Shown here piece by piece: positions 24,866 to 36,900 of a DNA stretch of 57,939 nucleotides. Origin of the DNA: Klebsormidium nitens (taxonomy: Eukaryota > Streptophyta > Klebsormidiophyceae > Klebsormidiales > Klebsormidiaceae); the NCBI GenBank assembly GCA_000708835.1, contig DF237510.1, positions 1 through 57,939 of the forward strand, given 5' to 3'. Position numbers and translations under genes: made by a program. Below the pieces are notes generated by a model. It made no database searches. It was not told the origin of the DNA and worked only from the letters and a program-made list of their open reading frames with translations. Every line of letters starts with the position of its first letter. Position 1 is the stretch's first letter.

Positions 24866-27800
24866 GTGCACACCTCACCCGTTTTTATCTCCACTGAACT
24901 ACTTGATCCAGCCCCTCCAGAGCCGCCCGGGGCAGAGACAGATTCTGATGAAGATTCCGCCCTGTGCCAACTAGTTCAGCCGCTTCAGGTGTGTCCGCTG
25001 GAGAGCCAGCGCAACCCCCTCACGAAGTACTCCAGAGAGTCAGCTTTCACTTCCGTCTCTTTGTGCATCAACACTCTCCGAGTTCCATAAACTACTGGCT
25101 CGCACACTCTTGCCCCCAGCTTGTAGGTTTCCACAACATAGACATTCAGGTCTCTGACGCTGGCCTCGATGAAAGCCAGACCGGCAGACACTGGGAGGTG
25201 GGAATCTACAATGACGACTGCCGGTATCTGGACGCTTCTGATGGGGGCCCGGACTTTACGGCCCCCGTTCTACAAGATGTGAAGGCCTGCCCAGCCACAC
25301 TGCAGAAAAGCGGAGACTTTGCGTACAATTCTCAAAACATGACGCCGCTGTCTGCCAAGATCAGCCCATACAGTGAGGACTGGGAGTCGCCAACAGAATA
25401 CTTCGGGGTTGTTAAGGACAGTAAGTACACGGTGATTGGGGTCACTCTGAGCACTGAACGGAGGGTCTCCAAGAGGGAGTGGGGGGCGCTGCAATGTGAA
25501 AGGGCGCCAGCACCAAAGAGTGCACTGTTGAAGTCAGCAGCTCGAACAGGGGACATCATTCTTGTCGGTGGGGTGAGTTCTCGTGTGCAGTCTTATCCTT
25601 GTCCTTATCTTAGTACTTCTGAAATGATTTGTGATTGTATTTACAATGCAGATTTGTAATGAAGTACGTGACAGAGCCTGCATCTAGTGACGAATAGGGG
25701 CAAAATTCCAATTTCTGCTCTGGGCTAGAGGGTGAAGAGTCGTCTCACTGGGATCTAACCAGCCAAGTCGTTTTTTCATAATCTTCCAGGACCCTGATTC
25801 ATAAGAATATCCCATTTTTTTATGTCATGCTTCTCCCTCTCACTATAGCCTGCACTTGTGGGCCGAAACGTGTGGACCCTTGGCCTTGTTTGTCTGCTTG
25901 TTGTTAGTTCAAGAGGCCTGTACTCCGCAAGCTCTGGGTTACTCAGTCTTCCAGGCCACCACTGTCTTGTCACCTTTCCCAAACCGGAGACGACCGTTTG
26001 AAAGAAGGAGCGCATGGCGATAACCATGGGGCATCGTCAAAAACGATTCGCAGAGCAGGACTGAATGTTTTGGCCAGTGCCTTGCAGTCCCTCTTGCAGA
26101 ATGATGACGAAGTTGCTCCCACTTTCCCTCTCATATCTGTCTTCTGAAGATATTCGAATATAGGATCTGAAAATCAGCTGCTCAATGCAGCTCTTTCCTT
26201 TACTCCATGTCTGAGAAGCTCATCTGCTGCCACCTCTGGTTGGCGTGTCCACCTGCGGTTTGAAGCTAAGAAGAAGCCGAGTCCAACACAATCCAAAATC
26301 ATGACTGCATCTGTGATCCAGACTGAGCTACGATTTTGAAAGCATGGGGCGGCCTTTGCTCCTTCGTCAGAGCCACATCACAAGTTGCAACAGGTTGCTG
26401 GATTTTTTTCCCACCGCATGATACACAACTCCTGACTCACCCGATGGCTGCAGATCTCTAAAGAAGCGTCAACTTTGGTAGGAGAGGAGTCCAAAACACA
26501 TGTGAACTGCTTCTCCGTCTCCCCGACCACTAATTGGTGCCACTGCAGGAGAAGGTGAAGGCCGCCGTGCACCTTGCCGTTCTGGTCTATGCGCCCTATT
26601 TCGAGGTTAAATTGCGGGAGAAGTACTCAGGACAACAGACTCAAAATTTGCGCACCAAGGGACGCCTTCGTTTGCCATGTGACGTCAGCAAAGAGCGCAT
26701 GTCTCTGCTTGCAGGAGGGAGTGGAAGTCGCCGCGCACTCCGCCGTCCTGGTCGACGTGCCCGACACCGAAGTCAAAACCGAACGAGGAGAGGTCCTTCA
26801 CAAATGTAACAAGCTGCGCCTTTGTCTACAAAGTGACGTCAGCAAACAAAGCATACTTCTGCTTGCAACAGGGCGTGGAGGCTGCAGCGCACTACGCACT
26901 ACTGCTCGACGTGCCTTACTTCGGAGCATAAATGTGCGAAATGTAATCGGGGACAACAGCCCTAACCTTGCACAACAAGCCACACCCGCGCCTGCCAAAG
27001 TGACGTCAGCTAAGAAAGTATGTCTCTGCTTGCAGGATAGCGTCCAGGCCGCCGCGCTCACCACCTTCCTGGTCGATGTGCCCTACTTCGAGTCGAACTT
27101 GCGGGAAAAGTAATCAGGGACCAGAGCCTTATATTCTGCGTATCAAGGCACGCCTTCGTTTGCTATGTGACGTCAACATTGAAAGTATACTTTCGCTTGC
27201 AGGAGGGCGTGGAAGCCCCCGCGCACTCCGCCGTTCTGGTCGACGTGCCTTCCTTCGAAGCCAAGTTGCGGGATGCATTGTTGGGGACCACCGCCCGAAA
27301 GTTGCATCACAAGCTGCACCTTTGTCGGCCATGTGACGTCAGCAATGAAATCATGTCTCTGCTTTCAGGAGGGGGTGGAAGTTGCCACGCACTCTGCTGT
27401 CCTGGAAAACGTGCCCTACTTCGAAGCAAAGTTACAGAAGGAGTGGCCTTAACAAATGCATCAAGCTGCGCCTCTGGCTACCATCTGATGTCAGCTAAGA
27501 ACGTACATTTTTTGCTTGCAGGAGGGAGTGGAAGCCGCCGCGCACTCCGCTGTTTTGGTCGACGTGCCCTACTTCGAAGCGAAACTGAGGGAAGAGTGGT
27601 CGGGGACCACCGGGTGGAATCTGCACAACAAGCTGCGCCTGCGCTTGCCGTGCGCCGTCGACCAGAAAACCCTCAAGCTCTTCCTGCGGTGCATATACGG
27701 GGACGTCAAGCCGCTGTACAAGGTCGAGCCGACCAGCCTTTTGCTCCAGGTACGTCCTCGATCTAGTTTTTCTTTCACCAGGTATGTTGTCAGTCTGCTT

Positions 27801-29827
27801 AAACGAAAGTGTTGTCAAACTGGAACCAGGAAGCTTTTTCGTGTCGCAAGCACTTCTGATTGAAACTTTGAATTTGACTGGTTTCACTTGTTGGGTTCCG
27901 TCAGTCTCTGATGACAAGAAAGAGCGAGGGTCGCGGGGTGCCTGGCCGACTGGTATCTTTTGGTGCTTCACCGCCCTGCAAGGTTAAGGTTGCTGCCTGG
28001 TAAAGAGCAGTTTGGTGCTCGGTTGAGAGCGATGAGAAAGGCCCTGGCAAAGTCGCCATCTACAGATGCCTTGAAGATTCTGTCACGATTGCTAATCGAT
28101 TCTCCAGAGGCGCGCTTTTGATTCATACAAGGAAAGGACATGCTTCAGGACCCGAAATCGACCGGAACAAGGATTACACTAAGCAATTGTCAGCGTCATT
28201 TTGGGCCAAAAACCAGCGGGATATTATTTTGATGTACTGTGATTATCTGGGTCCTACTCCAAAGTACCTTTCCGTGCATGCCGTGGCTGGCAGTCCGTCC
28301 GAGGAACAGACCTTCGAACCACTGCTTTGAGGGGAAATAGTAACTTGTCTTGAGATCAAGTTTGTGTCTGAGGATCTCTCGCGAAGCCAACAAAGTGTCG
28401 CCTCATGATCTGTCCGTTCTCGTTCTCACCTCTGCTCGACTGGTCCTGTACTAATGGCTGCTCTCCTTATTTCGAAAGACTTTATTTCTGTGTCCGAGAC
28501 TGCCGTTTGTGAGTCGTTAAACGAGCTTGCCCGAACTGGCAGGATCTCCTCTTGCTCGCAGACACCTGCAACATTCCCGGTGTCTACGTGACGTCATCCT
28601 TGTATTAGACTTCCATTCAAGGATTCAAAGTATCCATACTCTTCTTCCTGCCGTGCTTATAGCGACCTCGAACCTCGTCTCGCCCTAGCTCTTTCACTAA
28701 ACCAGCATGCCCCACTGACAGGAGGTGCTTGCGCTCGCGGACGCCTGCAACATACCCGACGTGTGCGCTGACGTAATCCGCGTGGTGGAGGTGACGTCAG
28801 AGAACGTCAACTCGTGGCTAGAGTGGCTGCTGAAGGAGCACGGGGCGGACGCCGAGCCCATTCAGCAGCAGGTGGTAAAGGTGAGAACAAGTTTCGGTGA
28901 GGGGTTTGGCGATAAACAAACCGGGTTTGGCGATAACCAGAGCCGATCCTCGTTAAGAAGACTTTCCGCGCTGATTTTGGGTGGACTGCGAAACGTGACA
29001 CGCAGGAATATGGATAAGTTCCAGCGTCGTAGAGAGAGCAACTATCGTGTTGTGGGATCGGAGACGTCACTCGGCATGGTGTATGACGTGGCAGGAGCTG
29101 GTGCGCGGCAGAATGACGAAAATACTGCTCTGTTCTCGCTCTCTCCGCACGGCACGTTTCAGCAATTCCTCTTCCAACCGTCTTGCTGTGTGGCGACACA
29201 TCTCGGGACTGGAGATCGACTTTCCCTGCTTCAGCCAGGTTGTGGCATTTGCGCAGCCTCAGTGGTGCGCTTCGTAAGCCTTTGAAACAGACCTAGGAAG
29301 GAGACGTTCTCTAGTGTTCATCTGCTTCCAATGATCTAAAACTGCTTGACTGTTTGTGGAGTCGTCGGGAGAAAGAAGGCTGCGGCAGCAAGCATCTTCC
29401 GTGAGCTCCGGGGAAGTCCACGTTCGGGAAGGATGCGGGGTCAAACCTGAGAAAACTTGCAGAGGACGGATCCGGATAAAGGTTTTTGTAGGAGTCCTCT
29501 CCAACTACTGTGGCCCCATAGTCTGTACAGGAGTAACAGCATCGTGTCTCGCCCTCTTACCAGGATTCTGAGAACGTCAACTCTTCTCTTCCAACGGTCC
29601 TTTTTGTGTTTACTCCCACATTTTGTGCCTTAAGGATTCATGAGACTTGCGGGATGCGCACATTGCTTGACGGGCGACTAACGAGGGCTCTCCTACCGCT
29701 TCGCTATTTGCAGGTCATGCGAGACCAGTTACAAAGCGCATTGGAACGGCAGAAGCTCACGGTAGAGCAGCTTGCCGCTATGTCGAGGTTCTTGGCCGGA
29801 AGTGACTCCTTACAAGTTGCTCCATAG
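24866..29827 (+). CDS. BTB-domain protein gene A, 5' end disrupted
   Basis: This is a paralogue of the minus-strand gene at 54184-57626. Exons: an unresolved start to 25572, then 27522-27749 (228 nt, BTB core), 28722-28880 (159 nt, second half of the BTB fold and start of the BACK-like part), and 29714-29827 (114 nt, stop TAG). The last three lengths equal those of the paralogue exactly. The BTB reading is GDIILVGG joined to EGVEAAAHSAVLVDVPYF, then LKLFLRCIYGD, then LADACNIPDVCADV. BTB proteins usually dimerise and recruit CUL3 ligases; that role here is inferred. Upstream, the N-terminal homology moves from one frame (24866-24955, VFISTELLDPAP) to another (24964-25572), and no ATG fits either frame. 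The gene may be a decaying copy or may have an unseen first exon. Intron 1 holds six extra BTB-exon units. Confidence 0.6.
26549..27749 (+). repeat. Seven-unit tandem array of the BTB exon
   Basis: Units start at 26549, 26714, 26869, 27035, 27203, 27369 and 27522, giving a period of 153-168 bp. Each begins after a CTTGCAG or similar acceptor with GAGGG(A/C)GTGGAAG or a variant and encodes versions of AAHSAVLVDVPYFEAKLRE. Most units then carry a version of KLRLRLPC, TGACGTCAGC, and a pyrimidine-rich run up to the next acceptor. Only the last unit continues through LKLFLRCIYGD to a donor at 27749, so it is the working exon. Unit 3 has lost the clean acceptor. Units differ by many substitutions. 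Confidence 0.9.
28545..28600 (+). repeat. Decayed copy of the BTB gene A third exon start
   Basis: The stretch reads GCAGGATCTCCTCTTGCTCGC and continues ACACCTGCAACAT-CCCGG-TGT, closely matching the acceptor and first 50 bases of the exon at 28722. A shorter match to the middle of that exon (GAGAACGTCAACTC) occurs at 29570-29583. Confidence 0.75.
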
Positions 29828-31091
29828 TCAAAGATTGTCGGGCGAGATGTTGAATGAATTGGAGCTGACCCGGGAAAGTTGGCCGCGGTCGAGCTTATTA
29901 TGGAGTGTACCCAGTATGCTAGATTAGAATCGTTTGCAACTCCAAACCTGTGAGTCCGAGATCAGCAGATTCTACAGTTGCTCTAAGCCTGGAGCAGCGA
30001 CTTGTGTAAGCAAGCAAATCAAAGGTGACGCTCGGCGGCTGCTCAGGCCACGACGCCTGGCCATGGCAGACGTGGCAGGCACTGGCAGCTTGCTATGTGG
30101 TACGGCCTTGAGTGCGTTTTGTCTGCATGCTTATGGAACCTTTGTAGTCACGCATACGCGTAGGCGGCTCACTTGCAGGCACAATTCGGGCTGAGTGTCA
30201 CGAATTTGTCCCATGTACGCTGGCGCTCTAGAACATGGTGCTGATGACATGGTTACGTGAATGAGTACGCATTCATTGAATGATTGAATGGTGTTCATTC
30301 CACTTGGAGATTTATGCATATGGCCGCGCACAAGTGTACGGCCCGAGCATGATCTCGGAAGCACTGAGGGTTCAGGCTGCCCCAGTGCATGCCAAAACCG
30401 GCCGGGCCCTGCGCCAGCTCGCGTGGCACCTATCAAAACTGGCTAATAGCATACATGCCGGGAATCGGATATAGTATAGCTATAGATTCGACAAACCTAG
30501 CTAGACCCATGAGGAGTCGTCTCGGACGTGATTGGACGGTCGACTGCTCATGCATGCAGTCGGCTGCACGTTTTGTGTCCATAGTACAATAAATAGAAAA
30601 GCGTCAACGCAACCGGCCGGGTTGTCGTTGAAAGTGCCATGACGGTACGGTGGCCATGCAATGTGCTAAAGATTATCGGTTCTGAAGAGGGCAGATATTG
30701 CCAGCCAAGGAGTTTTCTTTGAAATTCAATACTCTAGATCCATAAAGTATGCCGGCCGACTAACGCAGCTTGGCTCTGGCTCTTCTTATCGGTCGACGAT
30801 ATCCTCAGATGGTGCGGAAGACCAGGCCGCCTGCAATGATGGGTGTTCTGCAAGATCTGGCAACTATTTGAAATTGAATGTCGATCACATATCCTATTTT
30901 TTTGATAACGTTCGCAAGAGCTTACTCTCGGAGGGACTGTAGCATGTTAGGACGTTGTTCCTGCAGGAAGTGTAGACGTACTAAATTTCAACCCACTAAG
31001 CTGTCCTAGCATGTACCCTATTCCGAGCCTGGAGAACTAACGCTTGTATCTCGTCTTTCACGCGCTGGTCGAGCAGACGCCTGGCCGCTTT

Positions 31092-31345
31092 CACAGGGCG
31101 GATTCCCGTTTCCCCGGAGGTCGGGGAACCTCCGGGCAGCACCCCGGGGAGCGCGTTCCCCGGCCATTTGCCCGGACTTGGGCCATGTCCGGAATAGTTG
31201 TCAGGTCCCCGGGGTTTGCCCGGCCATCGGGCAATAAGTCCGGGCAATCAACCCCGGGCAACAAGGTCGGGCAACAGCAAACACATGTCCGGGCAACAAC
31301 AGTGCAGTGCAACCCCGGGCAAACAGCGGGGAATGATAGGGGAAA
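31092..31345 (+). mobile_element. GC-rich hairpin element, copy 1
   Basis: The element starts with a 26-bp block (31092-31117) found exactly, in reverse orientation, at 50651-50676. It is then filled with variants of CCGGGCAA, CCCCGGGG and TTGCCCGG, many of them palindromic, so one strand could fold into serial hairpins. The other end fades out near 31345. It has no coding capacity of its own. A non-autonomous mobile element is the simplest reading. In the 45 bases before the 26-mer, a frame reading LYLVFHALVEQ resembles the frame before copy 2. Confidence 0.6.
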
Positions 31346-33120
31346 GAGAACGGCAATTATTCATGCATTTAACGCAACTGGCTCACAGCCTGTCTGAGAA
31401 AAGGTCAATAAAGAGGACGTTACAGTCAGTCTGGTTGCTTCTAGGTAGCGATCAAGCAACACGCTCGGACTGTAGCAGCCAAGCTTTGATGTTTCTCAGC
31501 TAAGAAGTGTTTCCCGACGAAAGCGGTAGTCTTAGCGAAGCCTCTCTGACTTGAAGTACACTGCACAACTCCAAACCGTGGACTACATTCTAAGAAAGGT
31601 TCCAGTCCCGTTCCAGTGCCAGTCTGTTTTTCAACTCTAACAAACCCGGCTCGATTGCAAGTTATTGATCTACCAGCTGCCAGGCAAAGCTCCCGAGCCT
31701 TGCGGCCCCGTTCCTCGTCACCATGCCCTGATTGCTTGTCTTCTGCACAAGCGAAGAGAACTGCCTCAGATTATGTAGTGAATTTATGCACGCAAACACG
31801 ATCCTGAAAGTTGTTGCGGGGGAACGCGTCTTGGCGGTTTCAAAAGTAAGCTGTCGTCGAAGAAGCGATTCAAAGTCTCACGTAATCAAACAGCTTGGAA
31901 TAGAACGAGATTTCTTCCTCAAAAAGCGTGGGCTATCAAATTACATTTTTCCGATTATTCTCACTTCAATAATGATCCGATGTGTTCCGTTTCTTGCCGA
32001 TGACTCAAAAACGGGAAGCTTTAGCGAACAGTATGAATGCAGACTGCAAGTTCTGCAAATCGAATTCAGCTTAACTGACTAGATTCTCTTCAGAGCTGCG
32101 CTCTTACTACGCACCTTCCTGCGGAAGAGGATTCAACGACTTGTCAGTTCGCGTTCCGTTTGGGTGCAATTGGGCATGATTGTTTCTGGCATTCGAGCGC
32201 CGCAGAGCTTCCGACGATGCAACTTGCTTTGCACGTCGTCTTGTATCCAAGAGTTTCGGAAGCGCAGCAAAAATCATACGCGTTTCGAGTTCATCGCTAT
32301 GAAGGCCTGGTTCAGCGACAGTTCATTACGCCCGATCGAACCTTTGATGGATCGAGATACAAAGCACGTCGCGACGTACTTGAGATGAGATTGAATGATT
32401 AAAGAGAGGCGCCGCCTTAGACTGCTCACCTGGACTTTACAGGAATAACTGAACTTTCTGTATGTCATCAGCCTGAAAGGAGATGTACGTAACCGTGTCA
32501 GTCACACAACGTATAAGCTAGAAAAATTCACATCAGCTTTGAAGGAGTCTCGGGACCTTGCATTCAAGCCAGTCACAGACTGTTTGACTCTGACCAGCAG
32601 CATGACCAGCAAGCAGCTGCTTTCACGCGCCAATTCCGTTCAAAGACAGCTCACGTCGCAGATTCCGGACGAAGTGTTCTTTAGAAAGAGGCTGAGCCTG
32701 CTCACCTCAACTATGCAGACGTGAAAGAAACTTCATTTGTTGACCCGAAAGCAGAAAATAGTGTCAGACGTACGTAGGCCGCGAGCGCAAGCATGCGTCT
32801 GCGCGATGAACGCCGGCCTCTTCGATATAAGGCGCGCCAACTATCGCGCGACATAACTTCTTACCAAAGCCGATCTGCGCTTGTTTGGAGGCGAAAAACT
32901 TCTGCGCCGAAACTGACGGCCGCTCTGATCTGCTCATGGTGCTTCGGTTCAGCGCACTAAACCCTAAAAACCCGTAGTACAGTTTTTCGAATCCCTGATA
33001 CTCAAAACCCTTGACGCCCTGACGCCTGGCATTCCAACCAGTCTTGTCGGTGCCCCGTTCAAGCACCGCTCTCCCTCTAAGCCAGCCGTCGTTCTTGCAG
33101 ATTTCAAACCGATTTCTTTA

Positions 33121-33510
33121 ACCGCGCCCACTCCGACATCCACGATGCCAGTCGTGCAGGGAGAAGAGCTTCAAGTTCCTGAAAGGCGGTCACTTAACCC
33201 GCGCCCGCTAAACCCGCCTATTCTGATGATTATGATGCTTCCAAAGTCCGATTCCTATTAAAACACCGCCCTTTCCAACATTCACAATTCTTGTCCAGTA
33301 GGGCGGAAAGCTCCAATTTTCTGAACCCAGATCCTTAGCATCGCCCAGTCCGACAATCACGGTCGCTGTCCTGCAGGGAATCCTGAAACCCCATAGTCTT
33401 GAACCCCGATCCCTAAATCCTAACTTAAATTTCGAACCCAACCATTTCAAACCCCGTTTTCCAAATCCCGCCCACGTTTACATTCTCTCTGAAAGCTTCG
33501 ACCCCGATCG
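33121..33510. repeat. Irregular degenerate tandem repeat
   Basis: Units related to CCGCCCA-TCCGACATCCACGA, with a following GTC-TGCAG-GGA and AAGCTTC/AAGCTCC part, recur near 33121, 33261, 33340 and 33467. Spacing is irregular (79-140 bp) and identity low. The TGCAG in two units looks like an acceptor, so the array may descend from an exon with its splice site. Confidence 0.45.
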
Positions 33511-33986
33511 GTGGCTCCCAGGAGGTGAAGCCAAGCCACCGAAACACAACGAGGCGTACTGGCCATACGGTACCGGGCCGCGGGTGCATGCGCATTGGCA
33601 AAGGGTTTGCGATGATCAAAAGCAATCTGCTTAGCAAAACCCGAGCAGTTTCTTAACGCTGGAATCGGCTACAGCCGCTTCCGAGCATCCTGCCAGTCTC
33701 AGTTACAGAGGAGCGTTTCAGTTGCTTCTCAGACTTTCGCCTGAATGCTGATCTTAAGATACCAACTCTTGTGCGGGCTCCGAACTCAGAAGCGTGCTTA
33801 AGACGATGTTTCTGCTTAGAGCCGATGCTCTGGACTCGTGGGGGCTCCGACCCACTTTGAAATACATTCAGAAAGCCCCTCAAGGTACTGTACAGATGCT
33901 TCGATTCTGTCCCTCGGTCGGAACCCTGTAGGCTCGGAGTGCTTAAGCAGTGCCCTTGGAGAAATTCTCAGATGCAGAGTATTTAC

Positions 33987-36900
33987 CTAAGAGATGAAGA
34001 CCTCGTTCGGGCTCAGCTTCGCCCCGTCGTCGCGCCACTTCTTGTTGGCGATGTAAACGCGGCTTTCTTCGATGGCGCCTTCGCTGAGCAGCTTGAGCAG
34101 GTACGGCAGATCGAAGTCCTCCAACTCTGGCGACTTCGAGATGTTGTCAAGCTTGAGGCTATTGATTGCCTTGATGACTTCCTTCCGAGAGACCTACGCG
34201 GAAAATGAAGGCAGGAGCGAAGCATTTAGAAAGTTGTGTATGCAGACAAAGGGCAATTCTGGTTTTGAAGTGAAAGCCCATCCAATGACTGCATTCGATC
34301 TGCTTCCGTGATTCCAGGCGAAGAGGCTCAGGCGGGGGGCTCTTTGCAGCTGATCCGGTCTGCTCCTTTGTGGTCTTTCTGAACCTCAATCCAAGTTACG
34401 AAACTTTGCCAGACGGCACGTCGCTGTCAAAGGCATGATCGAAGCTTGCGAACTCTTTCCAAACTCCATACAAGTCCGAGGAAGATTAACGGCCAGACTT
34501 CAAGAGGGCACGACGACCGGAGTTTCTCTCGGTGCGCGCGCGTGTCCGCGTGCTGCCGGTCAAGCACCTGCGGAAAACGGAACGGAACCGGAACGGAATA
34601 CTACAGGAACGGACTGAAACGTGAAGGAAAACCCGAAAAGAAAAAGACCGCTCCTAGCAAGGGGGTTTCTCCCGGTGCACGCGCGCGCCCGCGTCTTGCT
34701 GGTCCTAATCCGGCGGAACGGAAGCGGAACGGAACCGGAACGGAAAGCTACCGGAACGACATTGAAGCGCCACGACCAGACTTCAAGGGCGCAAAACGGC
34801 GAGACTTCAACAGACAATAACGGTCAGATTTCAAGGGAGAATAGCAGCCAGACTTCAAGGGGGCACAACGACCATAGTCTCTCCCCGTGCGCGTGCGCGT
34901 GGCCGCGTGCTGCCGGCCAAGCCTCAGTGAAACGGAAAAAACGGAATCGGAACGGAAAGCTTTAGGAACAAACTCAAAAGGGAAGGGGATTCAAAAGGAA
35001 AAGACCGCTGCGCGCAAGGGGGGTTCTCTTGGTGCTCGCGCGTGTCCAAGAGAACTAGGATTGCAGTAAGCAGAGTGGTAACCAGGATGTTTCAGATCAC
35101 AAACCGCAGCAAGCAAACTGCGGTTTTCTCTTGCAACGGAATTTTTAAATCAGACTTTCAGTTCGGATCTCAGCAAACATCATCGGCTTCTGTACTCAAA
35201 TCTCAAAAGATTCGGTCACCCACACTCCATTTCCTGCGAGTTTTGGGTTGAACGATCTTTTTCCATTACAGAAAAGACAATCAAGTTTGAAGCAGTTTGG
35301 AAGCGGCTCTAGTCTCACCCTGTCGCACCAATTGCGTCATTGCCGAAACTAATCCTGGGAAAGAACGAAAGGACGAAGTTTCGCTCACTAGCTAGGGAAC
35401 TCTCAATGAAGGCCCCACGCACCTTCACATCTTCCTTACCTGGTATATGTACTTCACGCGCAGGTACTTCATGGCGATTATCTCGTAGTTGAAGACCATA
35501 TGTTTGTCGATCTTCTCGCCCTTGTCCTCAAATGTGCCCCCCATTGGCAGGTCGCAAACCGGGTCTTCGTCCGAATCCGGATCTGACGACTCGATGACGT
35601 CACCCGCAAGGTCCAGTTCCTCCTCGCTACATTCGGGGTCGCCCTTCTTTTGTCGCTGGGACTTTGGTCCGGCCGTTCCGTTTCTGCCCCGCTTTCTTCC
35701 ATCTGCACCCTTCGCCCGTTTTTCCGCAGCTTCCCCCGCTTCCCCAGCAAGCCCAAACTCGCACTCGCAACCCAGTGCCTTGCAAAGTCTCGGTTCGTGG
35801 ATCTTTCGCTGCTTCACAGCGTTCCGTTTTGGGCGCGCGGCGATTTCGTCTTCGTTTTTTCCGTTCCCGGCTCCGCTTTCTTCTTGGGGTTCGGTTGCGT
35901 TCTTTTCCGGGTCCTTCCTTTCAGCTTGCTCTAGGTGAAGTCCAGCCCCTTGATTTTTGTTTGTGGCCCCTTCTTCTTCCCCACTGGCTCCGCGGCTTTT
36001 CGTCTCGTCCTTTCTGCTATCAGCGTTCTCCCGTTCAATCTCCGAGTTCTTACCGTTCTGGTTTTCTTTGGGTTTGCTCGGCTTCGTACTTGGCCCGTCG
36101 CTCTTTGATTTTTTCTTTGAAGACTTGTCACCGCCTTTCCCTTTTCCGCTTCCGCTCTCTTCCGTCCGTTCCTCTCGAATCCGCTTCCCCTTTCCGCTTC
36201 CCTTCTCCTCGTTTCGTTCTTTTGGTACGTGCAGACTGCCCTTGGCGTCCCGCTGTGGCTGCTCCTCTAGGCCTTTGTTTGGCTCTGCTTGCTTTTCGGA
36301 TTTGCTTTCCGGACTGCCAGACAAGCCTGAGGGGGGATGATCGGCGGCCGGAGTTGCTGTCGGCACTGCAGCTTCCCAGACAGGCGCCGAACCGCTCGCC
36401 TTGCTGGCGGGAGTGAACGAGGTTGCCTCCCGGCTCCCTCCAACCTGGAAACATAGACAAAACTAGCGTCAAGTTCAGTTGAGCGTGGGAAATAAGCAAA
36501 CGGTTGGACTTTGCAAAGGCCAGGGTGCGTGCGTGCGCGTATGCTGCGCGCGATGTTACCTGCTATTGAGCTTGCTGATCAAAAGTTGTCTAACATTGTT
36601 GTCGCACCTAAAGGTGATTGGAAAAAGAAAGCGTTTGATAAGTGTTTGGAATCAGTCATCAAAGCGCGCAGCACACGAGGGACTTGGAACGAAACGGGTT
36701 CACAGAATACCCGGGTTAAACACCAGTTCAAGCCCTTCACATGCAAAACCGTTGTGCACAAGCAAACGCTGTTTTGGGAACGCTGCAGATAATCTATTCG
36801 TCAACGTCTGCCGTGCAACATCCAAAAGCAAGGGACTGAAAGTTGTCCTCTGAGATTCTATCCACCTTCAAAATGCGGCCCAGTCTGGCGCTAAAGCACG

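Larger units (their letters stand above)
29828..33986. other. Intergenic, mostly gene-empty, with two repeat blocks
   Basis: I see no supported gene. It contains the hairpin-rich element at 31092-31345 and an irregular tandem repeat at 33121-33510. The rest has short open frames without coding character. Confidence 0.5.

Noticed and set aside
25573-25659. Extension of the BTB gene A first exon to the stop at 25659
   Set aside because: The frame passes a good donor (GGG/GTGAGT at 25572) at the same place as in gene B; beyond it the reading has no homology to gene B.
31118-31345. CRISPR-like array of short repeats
   Set aside because: The motifs are 6-9 bp, irregularly spaced, palindromic and on both strands; there are no uniform spacers, and the genome is eukaryotic.
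35664-36416. Plus-strand open frame of 250 codons, Phe/Ser/Pro-rich
   Set aside because: Antisense shadow of the Lys/Glu-rich exon 6 of gene D, whose codon pattern leaves the opposite strand open.
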